A DNA stretch of 64,000 nucleotides, from NCBI GenBank assembly GCA_036499395.1, contig DASYDW010000150.1, positions 1 through 64,000 of the forward strand. The letters are read 5' to 3'. The notes beneath the pieces were generated by a model. The model did not search any database and was not told where the DNA came from. It worked only from the letters and a program-made list of their open reading frames with translations. Made by a program: the position numbers and the translations under genes. Source of the DNA: Pirellulales bacterium (lineage in GTDB: Bacteria; Planctomycetota; Planctomycetia; Pirellulales; JACPPG01). Every line of letters starts with the position of its first letter. Position 1 is the stretch's first letter. This document shows, one piece after another, positions 1 to 7,696 of the stretch.

Positions 1-43
1 CGACTGGCAACGACAACGTCGAATTGATACTCTCAGCCATGGT

Positions 44-106
44 GGCGTACTCCGGGGGAATTGGGTCTTAAGCAACCAAATTCAAACCCAAGTACGCCGC
101 CTTTTT
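44..106 (+). terminator. Terminator-like hairpin at the left edge
   Basis: An inverted repeat GGCGTACT (44-51) / AGTACGCC (91-98), with a nested TGGGT/ACCCA pair inside, is followed by a run of five T on the plus strand. It could end a rightward transcript that starts outside the window. The loop is long for an intrinsic terminator, so the call is weak. Confidence 0.3.
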
Positions 107-131
107 CAACTAACCCGTCCACAACATTCGG

Positions 132-908
132 TTATATCTCAGTGTCCGTTGGGATCAGCTTGAAACTTCCCTTCCTCAGCGTCATCTTTCGCACCTTCAC
201 TTCGGTTCCAGCAACTAAACGTTTGATGACCTGCTGATGGTCATCAGGCATTTTCGCACCTAGATAGATCGCCGTAAGTGCAGCGGGATCGTAGCTGCGT
301 AGAACGTCGCCTTTTTTATTCAGAATTCGCCATTCGTTTTCGTACGCCCAGCAATTCGATTTTACCAGCCACAGTCTAATCAATTCCTTGTCGGTAAGAT
401 CGCCACTCATCAGGCGGTCGGTGTCGAGTACGGGAATGGAATTATCGGGAGGATAATCTACCTCCATCGGCGGAAGTCCAAGTTTTGCGTCACGATCCAT
501 ATTGAACTCTAGACAAAAGCCACGGTGGCCATTGGCATAGTGACCCCACATCAATAGACAATCCGCAGTTGCGGAAAAGCAGCACACTCCACCAAGGAAT
601 CCTTGTAGTTTTTTCTCAATGCTCTCTTTGAACTGCCCCGCCGCAGCTATCCGAATCTGTGCGGCCTGGTCATCGTTCAAGTTGTCGAGCTTGGGAACCA
701 ACGCTGGAGTCTGCTTTTCCAGCATCCTTTTCAGTGTCTCAATACTCGGCTCCGAACAGACAACGTCGAGGGCGCAGTCAAAAGGGTCATTGAACGTACC
801 GACCTTTGCAAACCATAGTTGGTTGTTCGATAGATTTGCGATGTCTTCCAAGGTACCTGAGCGGTATTTGAAGAGTCGCTTGGGGAAATCTACTGGCGCG
901 ACCACCAT
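132..908 (-). CDS. DUF2971 domain protein
   Basis: A 258-residue soluble protein with no signal peptide or membrane segment. The N-terminus (LFKYRSG, then LWFAKVGTFNDPFDCALD) and the later segment WGHYANGHRGFCLEF match the layout of the DUF2971 family. DUF2971 proteins are often found on mobile elements and their biochemical role is not settled. The gene is the leftmost one on the mobile element and looks like cargo. The ATG at 908 was chosen because the family match begins within about ten residues of it; the ribosome binding site is weak. Upstream lie about 540 non-coding bases, so it is probably transcribed alone. Confidence 0.7.
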   Translation of the reverse strand: MVVAPVDFPKRLFKYRSGTLEDIANLSNNQLWFAKVGTFNDPFDCALDVVCSEPSIETLKRMLEKQTPALVPKLDNLNDDQAAQIRIAAAGQFKESIEKKLQGFLGGVCCFSATADCLLMWGHYANGHRGFCLEFNMDRDAKLGLPPMEVDYPPDNSIPVLDTDRLMSGDLTDKELIRLWLVKSNCWAYENEWRILNKKGDVLRSYDPAALTAIYLGAKMPDDHQQVIKRLVAGTEVKVRKMTLRKGSFKLIPTDTEI

Positions 909-1452
909 TGTCGATCATTCCGTCGCCCGAGAATAGAACGAGTCGCGACCGGCGGGCGGCGACCAATCGCGGCATACGGGTGCGGTGGTTTTCCCTTTGA
1001 TTTCGGTCGTTGTCAGCATACCACGGCGGCCTGTTGCATCGCGGTGTCGCGAACTATCGACCCCCTGCTCCCAAAGTTAGCGGGCGTCGCGTCGCAATTT
1101 CGTAAGTTGCTATATCAACGGTGGTTGCGACACGTCACCGATTGCAGGGATTGCACAAAATCGCATCGATTTTGCTTCTCTCTCTGCAATAACTCTGCAA
1201 TTTGCGACACTTGGTACTGCTAGGTTCTTGCGCGATCGCGCCCAATCATCGGCGGAGCGGACAGGACGCGAACATCCGCTGAAAACACGGCAAAAAATGA
1301 CTATTCTACGGCAGGCGCTGCAGAAGTCGGTGGAGTTTTCCCCGATCCTGATCTGTAGGCGGTTGTCTCCGCTTGGCCCGATCTTTCAGTCCGGTTCCGA
1401 AAGCTAACTGCGGAACTGGTCCGGGAGCAGTGGCCTCGCTGAGGGGGAGCTT
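909..1452. other. Non-coding gap between divergent cargo genes
   Basis: About 540 bases separate the divergent starts of the DUF2971 gene and the membrane-protein gene. It looks more AT-rich by eye than the chromosomal part. No convincing gene, tRNA or ordered repeat was seen. It presumably holds both promoters. Confidence 0.4.
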
Positions 1453-2598
1453 ATGAAAATACTTTGGGTCGTAATGGTGATCGCTGTTGTGGTGTTGCTC
1501 TCCGTTCTGGGAGCCGTAGCGTGGTTCGACCTCCTGAAGCCGTTTTGGGAGGGTTGGTCCGGGAAGCTCGGCGTTGTTGGTGCAGTGCTCAGCATCGTGG
1601 CAGCGATCGCGGTCGGCATAATGCACAAGTTAAAGCTCACACAGCTTAAGGAGGACCACACCTTCTACGTTGCAGCAATCGTCATTTCTTGTGTGATGTT
1701 GTTCCTAGTATTTGTTGTCTCGCTTGATGCTGCTCAGACCTGGAATGCTCGACGACTAACACATGAGAAGGAATTGTCAGTTAGAGAAGTGCGAATTCTT
1801 GTAAAAGACCAAAACGGTCGTTTGTTACGGGAACCGTTCAAGGTATCGGTGCAGGTCCCAGACCGAGCGCTCGAAACACTGTCTGGACACGATGGTTCAG
1901 CGAACGTCAGCGCAGTGCCAAGAAGCATCGCTCAGCTCAGCGAAGTGGACGTAGAGTACCGTGACTACGAGCAAGTATCGAAGCCTCCTTTCAAGATCGA
2001 AGAAGGCGGAGTCGTAACCGTGCAAATGGTTCATTCGAAAAAACAAGAGCCTATGCTTAACCCGACGAAACCGCCACCATTGCCGACCTTCACCGATGCT
2101 GGAAAGGCCAGATTCTCTAAGGATTCCGCCAAAGTCTATGGTGTTGGCGGCGAGGATGTCATTGTACGCGCGCGCAATGTGACGTCAGACGATTTGACGC
2201 TTCTCATGGAGGACCTTACGAATCGGCCGAAGAACGCGGTCAATCCTGACGGGTCTCTGCACGTCGGTGGCCCAGGTGGAGGCGGCGTTGAGAGCCGTAA
2301 ACTGCCGCGATCTGAAGATGGTGTCGTTTATGAGGACTTTAAGGACGGGAGCGGCTGGTATTTCTTCTGGGTCCGTGGCGAAAGCGGTAAAGAATGGCCG
2401 CTCGGTGACCACAATATATTTACGGAGCGGAAAGTCTTTGTAACCGTCCAAGATGCTCGCGATCCAAAGGAGGGGAGATACGAGCTGAACTTTTCCCCTT
2501 TTGGCGAGCAAACGAACGGTGGGCAAAACACTCTTGATGGTGGCAGCAATCAGCCTGGCGACGAACCAGGCAGTAGCTCAGGATCGACTCCTCCTTGA
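1453..2598 (+). CDS. Membrane-anchored hypothetical protein with three N-terminal helices
   Basis: A 381-residue protein of unknown function. Three hydrophobic helices occupy about residues 4-24, 38-58 and 70-92. A long soluble part follows: a region near residues 110-200 reads like a beta-sandwich domain (VREVRILVKDQNGRL), and the end is rich in Gly, Ser and Pro. The ATG follows a strong GGGGGAG binding site. Its last 98 bases overlap the start of the next gene in another frame, which suggests the two are translated together. No enzyme motif was recognised. It is cargo of the mobile element. Confidence 0.6.
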   Translation: MKILWVVMVIAVVVLLSVLGAVAWFDLLKPFWEGWSGKLGVVGAVLSIVAAIAVGIMHKLKLTQLKEDHTFYVAAIVISCVMLFLVFVVSLDAAQTWNARRLTHEKELSVREVRILVKDQNGRLLREPFKVSVQVPDRALETLSGHDGSANVSAVPRSIAQLSEVDVEYRDYEQVSKPPFKIEEGGVVTVQMVHSKKQEPMLNPTKPPPLPTFTDAGKARFSKDSAKVYGVGGEDVIVRARNVTSDDLTLLMEDLTNRPKNAVNPDGSLHVGGPGGGGVESRKLPRSEDGVVYEDFKDGSGWYFFWVRGESGKEWPLGDHNIFTERKVFVTVQDARDPKEGRYELNFSPFGEQTNGGQNTLDGGSNQPGDEPGSSSGSTPP

Positions 2599-3097
2599 GT
2601 CGAAAATGGGACGCACGGCATTCCTGTGGATTAAGCCGGAGCGGGTGACACAACGACCGTGGCTGCGACGAGAGGTGAATCCAGGCATAACAGCGTCTCC
2701 ATTGGTATTGGAAGACCCGGATAGCTACTACCTCATTACTGAAGACCGCGATGGCTTTGAATGGTTTGACCGCCGCCAGCCTGCGTTCCCTTTGCGCGAA
2801 ATGATTCAGAAACAAGGGCTTCGACGTTTGATATTGGATGGCAAAACGGTAAACGAGACGAAGCAAGACCCGATATGGAATCCTTTGGCTCAACGCTGGG
2901 AATACCGGACGCGAACAGTTACCCGTATGAGCGAGGTCATCTACCGATTTCAGTTCGCCGACGGGACGGAAAGGAGTACGTCATTCCCATGGTCGGGACG
3001 GCGTTTGCGTGTGCCGCAACCGCGGACGCGCGTTGTGCCCGTTCAACCGCAGTCAGTCCTCATGGATTTGCCATGTGACTGTGAGGCATGGGATTAG
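2501..3097 (+). CDS. Secreted hypothetical protein, start overlaps the upstream gene
   Basis: A 198-residue protein of unknown function. The proposed TTG start at 2501 gives a good signal peptide: a basic N-end (SKRTVGK), a hydrophobic stretch (LLMVAAISLA) and a cleavage site after AVA, about residue 26. An ATG at 2606, just after the upstream stop, would remove the signal peptide, so the overlapping start is preferred. The mature part is rich in Arg and Trp and ends with a short Cys pair (CDCEAWD). It may act with the membrane protein encoded immediately upstream, but no domain was recognised. Confidence 0.5.
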   Translation: MASKRTVGKTLLMVAAISLATNQAVAQDRLLLESKMGRTAFLWIKPERVTQRPWLRREVNPGITASPLVLEDPDSYYLITEDRDGFEWFDRRQPAFPLREMIQKQGLRRLILDGKTVNETKQDPIWNPLAQRWEYRTRTVTRMSEVIYRFQFADGTERSTSFPWSGRRLRVPQPRTRVVPVQPQSVLMDLPCDCEAWD

Positions 3098-3390
3098 TGA
3101 TCGCAACGATTTGAGTTTGGAACCGTGCCAATTTTGGCGGAGGGATTGCCGATCCAAGCTCGGCCTCGTAAGCGAGTGTCGAGCATGGATTGATGGCCGC
3201 GGCCCCATTGCCAGCAAATAGGTTAGCACAATCGGGCGATCCGAACGCTGCAAAATCCGATGCAGTTGGCTCTCATGCTTTAAGCCGCCGGAGATTTGGT
3301 GAAGGTCGTGACCGAATGGCCACAACTATTTGTGTGACAGTTTTGTTACGATGCTATGCACAGACTTTGGACTCCAACTACCAGTAAGAG

Positions 3391-3520
3391 CTATAGGTGA
3401 TAACTATAGGTTTGGGGGGGTGATTCATCGAACTTTTGGCCGGTGACGGGGGGGTGATTCATCGAATGCCGGGGGGTGATTCATCGTGGATAACTTTGCT
3501 AACCCCCTGGCTTATCCACA
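3391..3520. other. Iteron-type replication origin (oriV) candidate
   Basis: Three direct copies of a G-run followed by TGATTCATCG lie at 3414-3431, 3448-3465 and 3471-3486. The cores are spaced 34 and 22 bases apart, near three and two helical turns. A perfect DnaA box TTATCCACA lies at 3512-3520 and an 8-of-9 box on the other strand at 3485-3493. A small AT-rich dyad, CTATAG (3391-3396) and CTATAG (3404-3409), flanks them. All sit at the 3' end of the repA gene, inside or just past its last codons. This is the layout of an iteron-controlled plasmid origin. Function is inferred. Confidence 0.65.
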
Positions 3521-4437
3521 GACACCAACGGCAGAGACATGCCGACCGACGTTCTGGTAATCGGCGGCGGCGATTCGTAGAGCTTGATGCCGCCGTCCAC
3601 TTCTTCAATACGGGCGTCAGGATAGACCACGCTAACCTGACGCAATAGCGCACGAAATTCGCGTTTGAAGTCTTTCGACTCAGAGTATTCCTGGCCGAAC
3701 TGGTCGCGGAGATTCTGCCATGAGAGCATTACGCCCCCGGGCTTGTTGATTCGGCAGAGCCGATGAGCAAGCCACGTGTAAATGTCGAGGGCCAGGGCCG
3801 AATGCCGCAACGCCGATAACGCCCGATAGTCGAGCGGCACGGCATGGCTGGCCAGCGTCTCATAAAAGTCCGGGTGCAGTTCCATCACGCCAGGCCATAA
3901 GGTCTGCTGCGAGCCGTCCTGATGCAGCCACGCTTCAAACTTGCGGATCGGCTTGGCGTCCACGGTGACGACCTTGCCATGATCCCGCATTCCGATGGTG
4001 AGCCGACAAGCGGCCAAGGCTTCGATCTGCTTGCGGATCGCCGTATATCCTCCGCGAGGCCCTCCCCCGTCCCCCATGCCGAGCTTAAGCAGGAATTGCC
4101 GCATACTGTCGCCCACATCGACTCGGCGGCTCTTGGTTCGGATCGCCTCCGACGAAACGTGTACCATCACGAGGCGTGGCGTGGTGCCGTAGGGTAATGG
4201 CTGCTGCACCCATTCTTTGCCGTTCCACAGCTTGCCCGCCTCAAGCTGAAGGCTGATATGGCCGCTGGTTCGCTCGAAGGTGCGTGCCTCGGTGGCCCGG
4301 CGTGGCATACCGACCTGGCACATAACGGTGTGCAGAAAATCGTTGCGGTCGGGCCGTTCGTTAATAATCTGATCGCGGGCGTCGATAAGCCGCTGCTGGT
4401 TGCGGGTGAGTGTTGTTCCCTCGTCCGGCCGCTTCAT
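3499..4437 (-). CDS. repA: Plasmid replication initiator, RepA family
   Basis: A 312-residue protein matching plasmid-encoded RepA (Pfam RepA_C type). The hallmark stretch near residues 80-150 is present: LPYGTTPRLVMVHVSSEA, RTKSRRVDVGDSM, then FLLKLG and GGPRGGYTAIRKQ. RepA proteins of this family bind iterons and start plasmid replication. The gene is third in a leftward operon: its ATG overlaps the stop of the ribbon-helix-helix gene by four bases. Three iterons and DnaA boxes lie at its 3' end. The frame is intact, so the element may still be able to replicate after excision. Confidence 0.85.
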   Translation of the reverse strand: MKRPDEGTTLTRNQQRLIDARDQIINERPDRNDFLHTVMCQVGMPRRATEARTFERTSGHISLQLEAGKLWNGKEWVQQPLPYGTTPRLVMVHVSSEAIRTKSRRVDVGDSMRQFLLKLGMGDGGGPRGGYTAIRKQIEALAACRLTIGMRDHGKVVTVDAKPIRKFEAWLHQDGSQQTLWPGVMELHPDFYETLASHAVPLDYRALSALRHSALALDIYTWLAHRLCRINKPGGVMLSWQNLRDQFGQEYSESKDFKREFRALLRQVSVVYPDARIEEVDGGIKLYESPPPITRTSVGMSLPLVSVDKPGG

Positions 4438-4712
4438 GCAATCGGGCTCTTGCCGTGCTTAACGAACAAGTCGTTGAGCGCCTCGGATAGCAAATCTTGC
4501 ACGGTGCTGTCGTGTTCTACAGCCATGATGCGTAGCTGCTTTGATACGGCCGGGTCAAAGAATCCGCCGATGGTCTTTAAACCATCGCGGCCGGTTCGTC
4601 TCTCTGAAGCGGCATCATGCGGCTTATTTTTTTCCGGCTCGATGTCCGCCGCAGCCGTAGGCCTGGATGCCTCACGCAATGCTGCCGACAAGCTTGGTTT
4701 CTTGATTGTCAT
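4434..4712 (-). CDS. Ribbon-helix-helix partition or copy-control protein
   Basis: A 92-residue protein with a polar, disordered N-terminal half and a C-terminal domain of about 45 residues (KTIGGFFDPAVSKQLRIMAV, then VQDLLSEALNDLF) that fits a ribbon-helix-helix DNA-binding fold. Small proteins of this type placed between parA and repA serve as centromere-binding partners of ParA or as operon repressors. It overlaps parA by 41 bases and repA by four, so the three genes are translationally coupled. The 15-bp palindromes at 5574-5802 are possible binding sites. The partition role is inferred from position. Confidence 0.65.
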   Translation of the reverse strand: MTIKKPSLSAALREASRPTAAADIEPEKNKPHDAASERRTGRDGLKTIGGFFDPAVSKQLRIMAVEHDSTVQDLLSEALNDLFVKHGKSPIA

Positions 4713-5334
4713 GCTCTACCCCCAATCGTTTCATCATCCAGCGGAACAAATGCTTGATCTCGCGGGCCGCCTTCCCCCCCGGCTCGAACTCCTGGGCGGT
4801 GAGTCCCGCCGTGAGGCAATGCACGAAGGCTGCCCGCTGCCCCAACTGCACGTCCGCCACGTCGATGCCGTAGCCGGTGACGGCTTCGATGGCTTCGCCC
4901 GTCAGTGAGCCACGAGCAGGAACAGCATTCAACACAACAGCCGCAGGCTTGCCCGCGATGCGTGCTAAATCGACTGTCTGGCTGATCGCCCGCAAGTCGA
5001 GAATCGCCGGACGGCACGGGATCAGGATCAAATCCGCCTCACGCGTGGCGGCTAGCGCCGCTGCCTCGGAATGCGGAGCGGTGTCGATAAGGGCCAACCT
5101 CGCCCCGTTCTGCTTGGCGATTTGCAAGACGTTGCCAAGGCGGGCTGCCTGGGCTGAGACAACCGCCGGTGTGTCCTGCCTGCGGCTATCGCCCCAGCCG
5201 GTGGCGCTGGCTTGCGGATCAAGATCGATGATGGCCGAGGACAAGCCGGAGCGCTCGGCCTCAACTGCTAGATGCACGGCCAGCGTTGTTTTGCCAGCCC
5301 CGCCCTTTTGAGAAATGATCGCCACAGTACGCAT
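4672..5334 (-). CDS. parA: ParA-family partition ATPase
   Basis: A 220-residue Walker-type ATPase. The deviant Walker A motif KGGAGKTT is at residues 10-17, the Walker A-prime segment (IIDLDPQAS) follows near residue 36, and Walker B (LALIDTAP) near residue 83. The small size and lack of an N-terminal helix-turn-helix place it with type Ib plasmid ParA proteins, which separate plasmid copies with a small DNA-binding partner. The start at 5334 puts the Walker motif close to the N-terminus; an in-frame start twelve codons upstream is less likely. It is the first gene of the parA-RHH-repA operon. Confidence 0.9.
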   Translation of the reverse strand: MRTVAIISQKGGAGKTTLAVHLAVEAERSGLSSAIIDLDPQASATGWGDSRRQDTPAVVSAQAARLGNVLQIAKQNGARLALIDTAPHSEAAALAATREADLILIPCRPAILDLRAISQTVDLARIAGKPAAVVLNAVPARGSLTGEAIEAVTGYGIDVADVQLGQRAAFVHCLTAGLTAQEFEPGGKAAREIKHLFRWMMKRLGVEHDNQETKLVGSIA

Positions 5335-5573
5335 GTGCAAGCGATACACACCTACGGGCCGGGATGTCAACCAATAAGAAACTCAACGCATTGACACGTG
5401 GAATTGATTGGTAGGTGTAGTCGTGTGATTGTCGTCTGCTTGACGCGTCTGCAAGTAGTAGTCGTTGGCATTCGTGCAACGTCGATTTGTCCACATGCCA
5501 ACGTGTGTGGATGTTCGGCAGCCATGAATTTGACCGGGGTAGTCGATGTGCTTTTATGGGCCATCACGATTGA
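5335..5573. promoter_or_regulatory. parA upstream region with inverted repeats
   Basis: The leader upstream of parA holds an 8-base inverted repeat, ACACCTAC (5348-5355) and GTAGGTGT (5411-5418), and a second dyad, TCCACA (5490-5495) and TGTGGA (5506-5511). These could be operator or partition sites for the RHH protein or ParA. No gene is seen here. Assignment is by position only. Confidence 0.3.
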
Positions 5574-5588
5574 TTTTCACGGTGAAAA
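5574..5588. repeat. 15-bp palindrome, copy 1 of 4
   Basis: Sequence TTTTCACGGTGAAAA: two 7-base arms, TTTTCAC and GTGAAAA, around one central base. The same site recurs at 5696, 5763 and 5788, all between parA and the relaxase gene. It is likely a protein-binding site. Confidence 0.75.
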
Positions 5589-5590
5589 AC

Positions 5591-5611
5591 TCCCTTAGCT
5601 CTGCTAAGGGA
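5591..5611. repeat. 9-bp hairpin in the transfer region
   Basis: TCCCTTAGC (5591-5599) pairs with GCTAAGGGA (5603-5611) around a three-base loop, directly after the first palindrome. It could be a terminator stem, although the nearest T-run is about 20 bases further on, or a structural part of an origin of transfer. Confidence 0.45.
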
Positions 5612-5649
5612 AGATGTCTGCAACGAAGTTGTGATTTTTTGCCTGCACT

Positions 5650-5690
5650 CAGCCAGTCGGCTTACTGGCGTCATAGCCTGGCCTGCGGTC
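5650..5690 (+). other. Candidate origin of transfer (oriT)
   Basis: A hairpin GCCAGT (5652-5657) / ACTGGC (5664-5669) is followed three bases later by ATAGCC (5673-5678), about 280 bases upstream of the relaxase start. In the MobF plasmid R388 the nic site has a hairpin followed by an ATAGCC core. The resemblance is short, so this is only a candidate. Confidence 0.3.
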
Positions 5691-5695
5691 GCGAC

Positions 5696-5710
5696 TTTTC
5701 ACCGTGAAAA
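5696..5710. repeat. 15-bp palindrome, copy 2 of 4
   Basis: Sequence TTTTCACCGTGAAAA. It is the reverse complement of copy 1, differing only in the central base as read on this strand. Confidence 0.75.
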
Positions 5711-5762
5711 GTGCAGCCAGCTATTGGCCACCTCCTGTATTCATCCTCCGTTGGCAGGGTGA

Positions 5763-5777
5763 TTTTCACCGTGAAAA
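5763..5777. repeat. 15-bp palindrome, copy 3 of 4
   Basis: Sequence TTTTCACCGTGAAAA, same orientation as copy 2. Its centre lies 67 bases from copy 2 and 25 from copy 4. Confidence 0.75.
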
Positions 5778-5787
5778 CGGCAGCAAT

Positions 5788-5802
5788 TTTTCACGGTGAA
5801 AA
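5788..5802. repeat. 15-bp palindrome, copy 4 of 4
   Basis: Sequence TTTTCACGGTGAAAA, same orientation as copy 1. It is the copy nearest the relaxase gene, 155 bases upstream of the chosen start. Confidence 0.75.
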
Positions 5803-5956
5803 GTGGGGACGGGAACTGCTGGCTTTTGGACCGGAGCCCACACTCAGCGAAGGGCCAAAAGCCAGCATCGCCAGCGATGCTCTTGTGCCGATCTGTGACA
5901 GGTGGCAGCCCTTCATTGCGTTGACGAAGCAATGCCGCTCTGGCATGAATCGAGGC

Positions 5957-6997
5957 ATGTTACGTGTCGTCCAAAGTACCTCTCAGGCCCAGGCCCGCAG
6001 CTACTACACCGCCGATTACTATTCGGAGGGGCAGGAATTAACCGGCATCTGGCACGGCCAGGCGGCGAAGCGACTCGGCCTGGCAGGTGCGGTGACGCAA
6101 TCTCAATGGGATGCGTTGTGCGGCAACCACCATCCCTCCACGGGCCAAAAACTCACCCGGCGGCAAAACAAAGAGCGGACGGTGGGTTATGACTTTAATT
6201 TCCACGTGCCCAAGAGCGTGTCGTTGCTCTATGCCGAAACTCGCGATCAGCGAATCGTGGACGCGTTATGCGAATCGGTCGCGGCCACGATGGACGATGT
6301 CGAAAGCGAGATGGCGGCGCGTGTTCGCAAAGGTTATCGGTACGACAACCGACGAACCGGCAACATCGCCTATGGGCTCTTTGTCCATTTCACGGCCCGG
6401 CCGGTGAATTCGATTCCCGATCCGCACTTGCACGCCCATTGCTTCGTCCACAACCTGACGTTCGACGAGGACGAACAGCAATGGAAAGCAGGACAGTTCC
6501 GCCTGCTCAAGCAATGTGCCCCGGAATTCGAGGCGATGTTCCATGCCCGGCTGTCGGCCAGCCTGGCTGAGCTTGGTTTACCGCTCGTACCCAGTAAGCA
6601 CGGCTGGGAACTTCAAGGCATCGATCAGGAATTCATCGAACGTTTCTCGCGGCGGACGCATTACATCGAGCAGAAAGCCCAGGCCCTGGGCGTCATTGAT
6701 CCGCTGGCCAAGTCGGAGCTTGGTGCCAAGACGCGCGAGCACAAGCGAAATGATCTCTCGTTCCGCGATTTACAAGCCATCTGGCGACGACGAATGACCG
6801 CCTCCGACCGGCGAGCGTTGGCTACTCTCAAAAGCAGGCTCAACGGCAATGCCGAGTCTGATAATGCTGCCCCGAGATCGCGGCTCGATACCAAAGGGTT
6901 GATCGATGACACGCTACGGCGGCAAGCGTTCCTCGCCGATTGGTCGCGTCAGTGGGCCGGAAGCGGCTGGCGATTACATGCACGGCAGACGATATGA
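5957..6997 (+). CDS. MobF (TrwC/TraI-type) relaxase without helicase domain
   Basis: A 346-residue conjugative relaxase domain, which nicks DNA at oriT and stays joined to it through a tyrosine. Two tyrosine pairs (Y16-Y17, Y21-Y22) stand at the N-terminus, the PKSVSL motif is near residue 85, and the metal-binding triad is H157, H159 and H161 in DPHLHAHCFVHN. The start at 5957 places the tyrosines as in R388 TrwC; an open frame reaching to 5711 would translate palindromes 3 and 4 and was rejected, while the ATG at 5945 remains possible. Typical MobF proteins are near 1000 residues with a C-terminal helicase, which is absent here. Confidence 0.85.
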   Translation: MLRVVQSTSQAQARSYYTADYYSEGQELTGIWHGQAAKRLGLAGAVTQSQWDALCGNHHPSTGQKLTRRQNKERTVGYDFNFHVPKSVSLLYAETRDQRIVDALCESVAATMDDVESEMAARVRKGYRYDNRRTGNIAYGLFVHFTARPVNSIPDPHLHAHCFVHNLTFDEDEQQWKAGQFRLLKQCAPEFEAMFHARLSASLAELGLPLVPSKHGWELQGIDQEFIERFSRRTHYIEQKAQALGVIDPLAKSELGAKTREHKRNDLSFRDLQAIWRRRMTASDRRALATLKSRLNGNAESDNAAPRSRLDTKGLIDDTLRRQAFLADWSRQWAGSGWRLHARQTI

Positions 6998-7407
6998 AAG
7001 ACAGCTTTGTCGCCAAGTTTGAAAGCAAGGACGCGGAGTCGAACGTCATTCAGCTAGCGGAAGCAGAAGCCCAAGACAACCTGGGCGTTTGCGGTCTGCT
7101 GCGTGGCATCCGCGATAGAGCGATTATGCTTGAGTTGCGGCTACGTGGCGGCCGCGTCGAAGCCTGCGGCTACATGTGGCTCGATAATGCTACGTTCGAT
7201 CCTAGCGAGGGGATTACCCTGTACTTCGCCCGCAAGGTGGTCAAGATCAGCGGTCGCAACCTCGATACTCAAATCCGGCCGGGAGTAAACTTGTTTGAAG
7301 CTCTGCTGCGGCATCGCGTTACCTGGCTCCGGGAAGCCGACCTAGCGGACCAGTTTTACGGTAAAATTGCGATTGAGCGGATCGAAGTCGAGCAGCTAGG
7401 GGGCTGA
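6994..7407 (+). CDS. Hypothetical protein coupled to the relaxase
   Basis: A 137-residue soluble protein without a recognised domain. Its ATG overlaps the relaxase stop codon in an ATGA arrangement, so the two are probably co-translated. Predicted beta-rich segments (LELRLRGGRVEACGYMWLDN, then GITLYFARKVVKISGR) alternate with short helices. It could be an accessory transfer protein, but this rests only on position. Confidence 0.6.
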   Translation: MKDSFVAKFESKDAESNVIQLAEAEAQDNLGVCGLLRGIRDRAIMLELRLRGGRVEACGYMWLDNATFDPSEGITLYFARKVVKISGRNLDTQIRPGVNLFEALLRHRVTWLREADLADQFYGKIAIERIEVEQLGG

Positions 7408-7462
7408 AAAATCTCTCGACCGCTATGCCCAATCGTGACAGAATACCGATAGAGGTTCGGTT

Positions 7463-7696
7463 ATGGTTAACATTCAACTCAATGACGCCACGGCTGCCGC
7501 GTTAGCGGCTAAGGCCGCTTCCCAAGGGCTTTCGCTGGAAGCCTATCTCGATCAGATGGCAAATAGCGGCAGCAATCCGCCCGCACCTCGTATGTCGGCC
7601 GACGAATTCCTGCGATTGCTCGAACAAGAAGCGACCGACGGGCCTTCGCCATCTGGGACATTTCCTCGGTCAGAGATTTACAGCGATCACGATTGA
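7463..7696 (+). CDS. Antitoxin of a VapBC-like pair
   Basis: A 77-residue protein that begins MVNIQLNDATAAALAAKAAS and continues QGLSLEAYLDQM, which fits an N-terminal ribbon-helix-helix fold, with a flexible acidic tail that could block the toxin. An AGAGG binding site precedes the ATG. The stop codon overlaps the PIN-domain gene start by one base (TGATG), the typical antitoxin-toxin arrangement. As with other such pairs, autoregulation through the antitoxin is likely. It probably stabilises the mobile element. Confidence 0.65.
   Translation: MVNIQLNDATAAALAAKAASQGLSLEAYLDQMANSGSNPPAPRMSADEFLRLLEQEATDGPSPSGTFPRSEIYSDHD

Noticed and set aside
132-3097. DUF2971 plus membrane/secreted genes as a phage-defence system
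   Set aside because: Position on a mobile element is suggestive, but no nuclease, sensor or other effector motif is visible, so no defence claim is made.
5711-5956. N-terminal extension of the relaxase
   Set aside because: It would translate two of the 15-bp palindromes, and MobF tyrosines should be near residue 18-27 of the protein.
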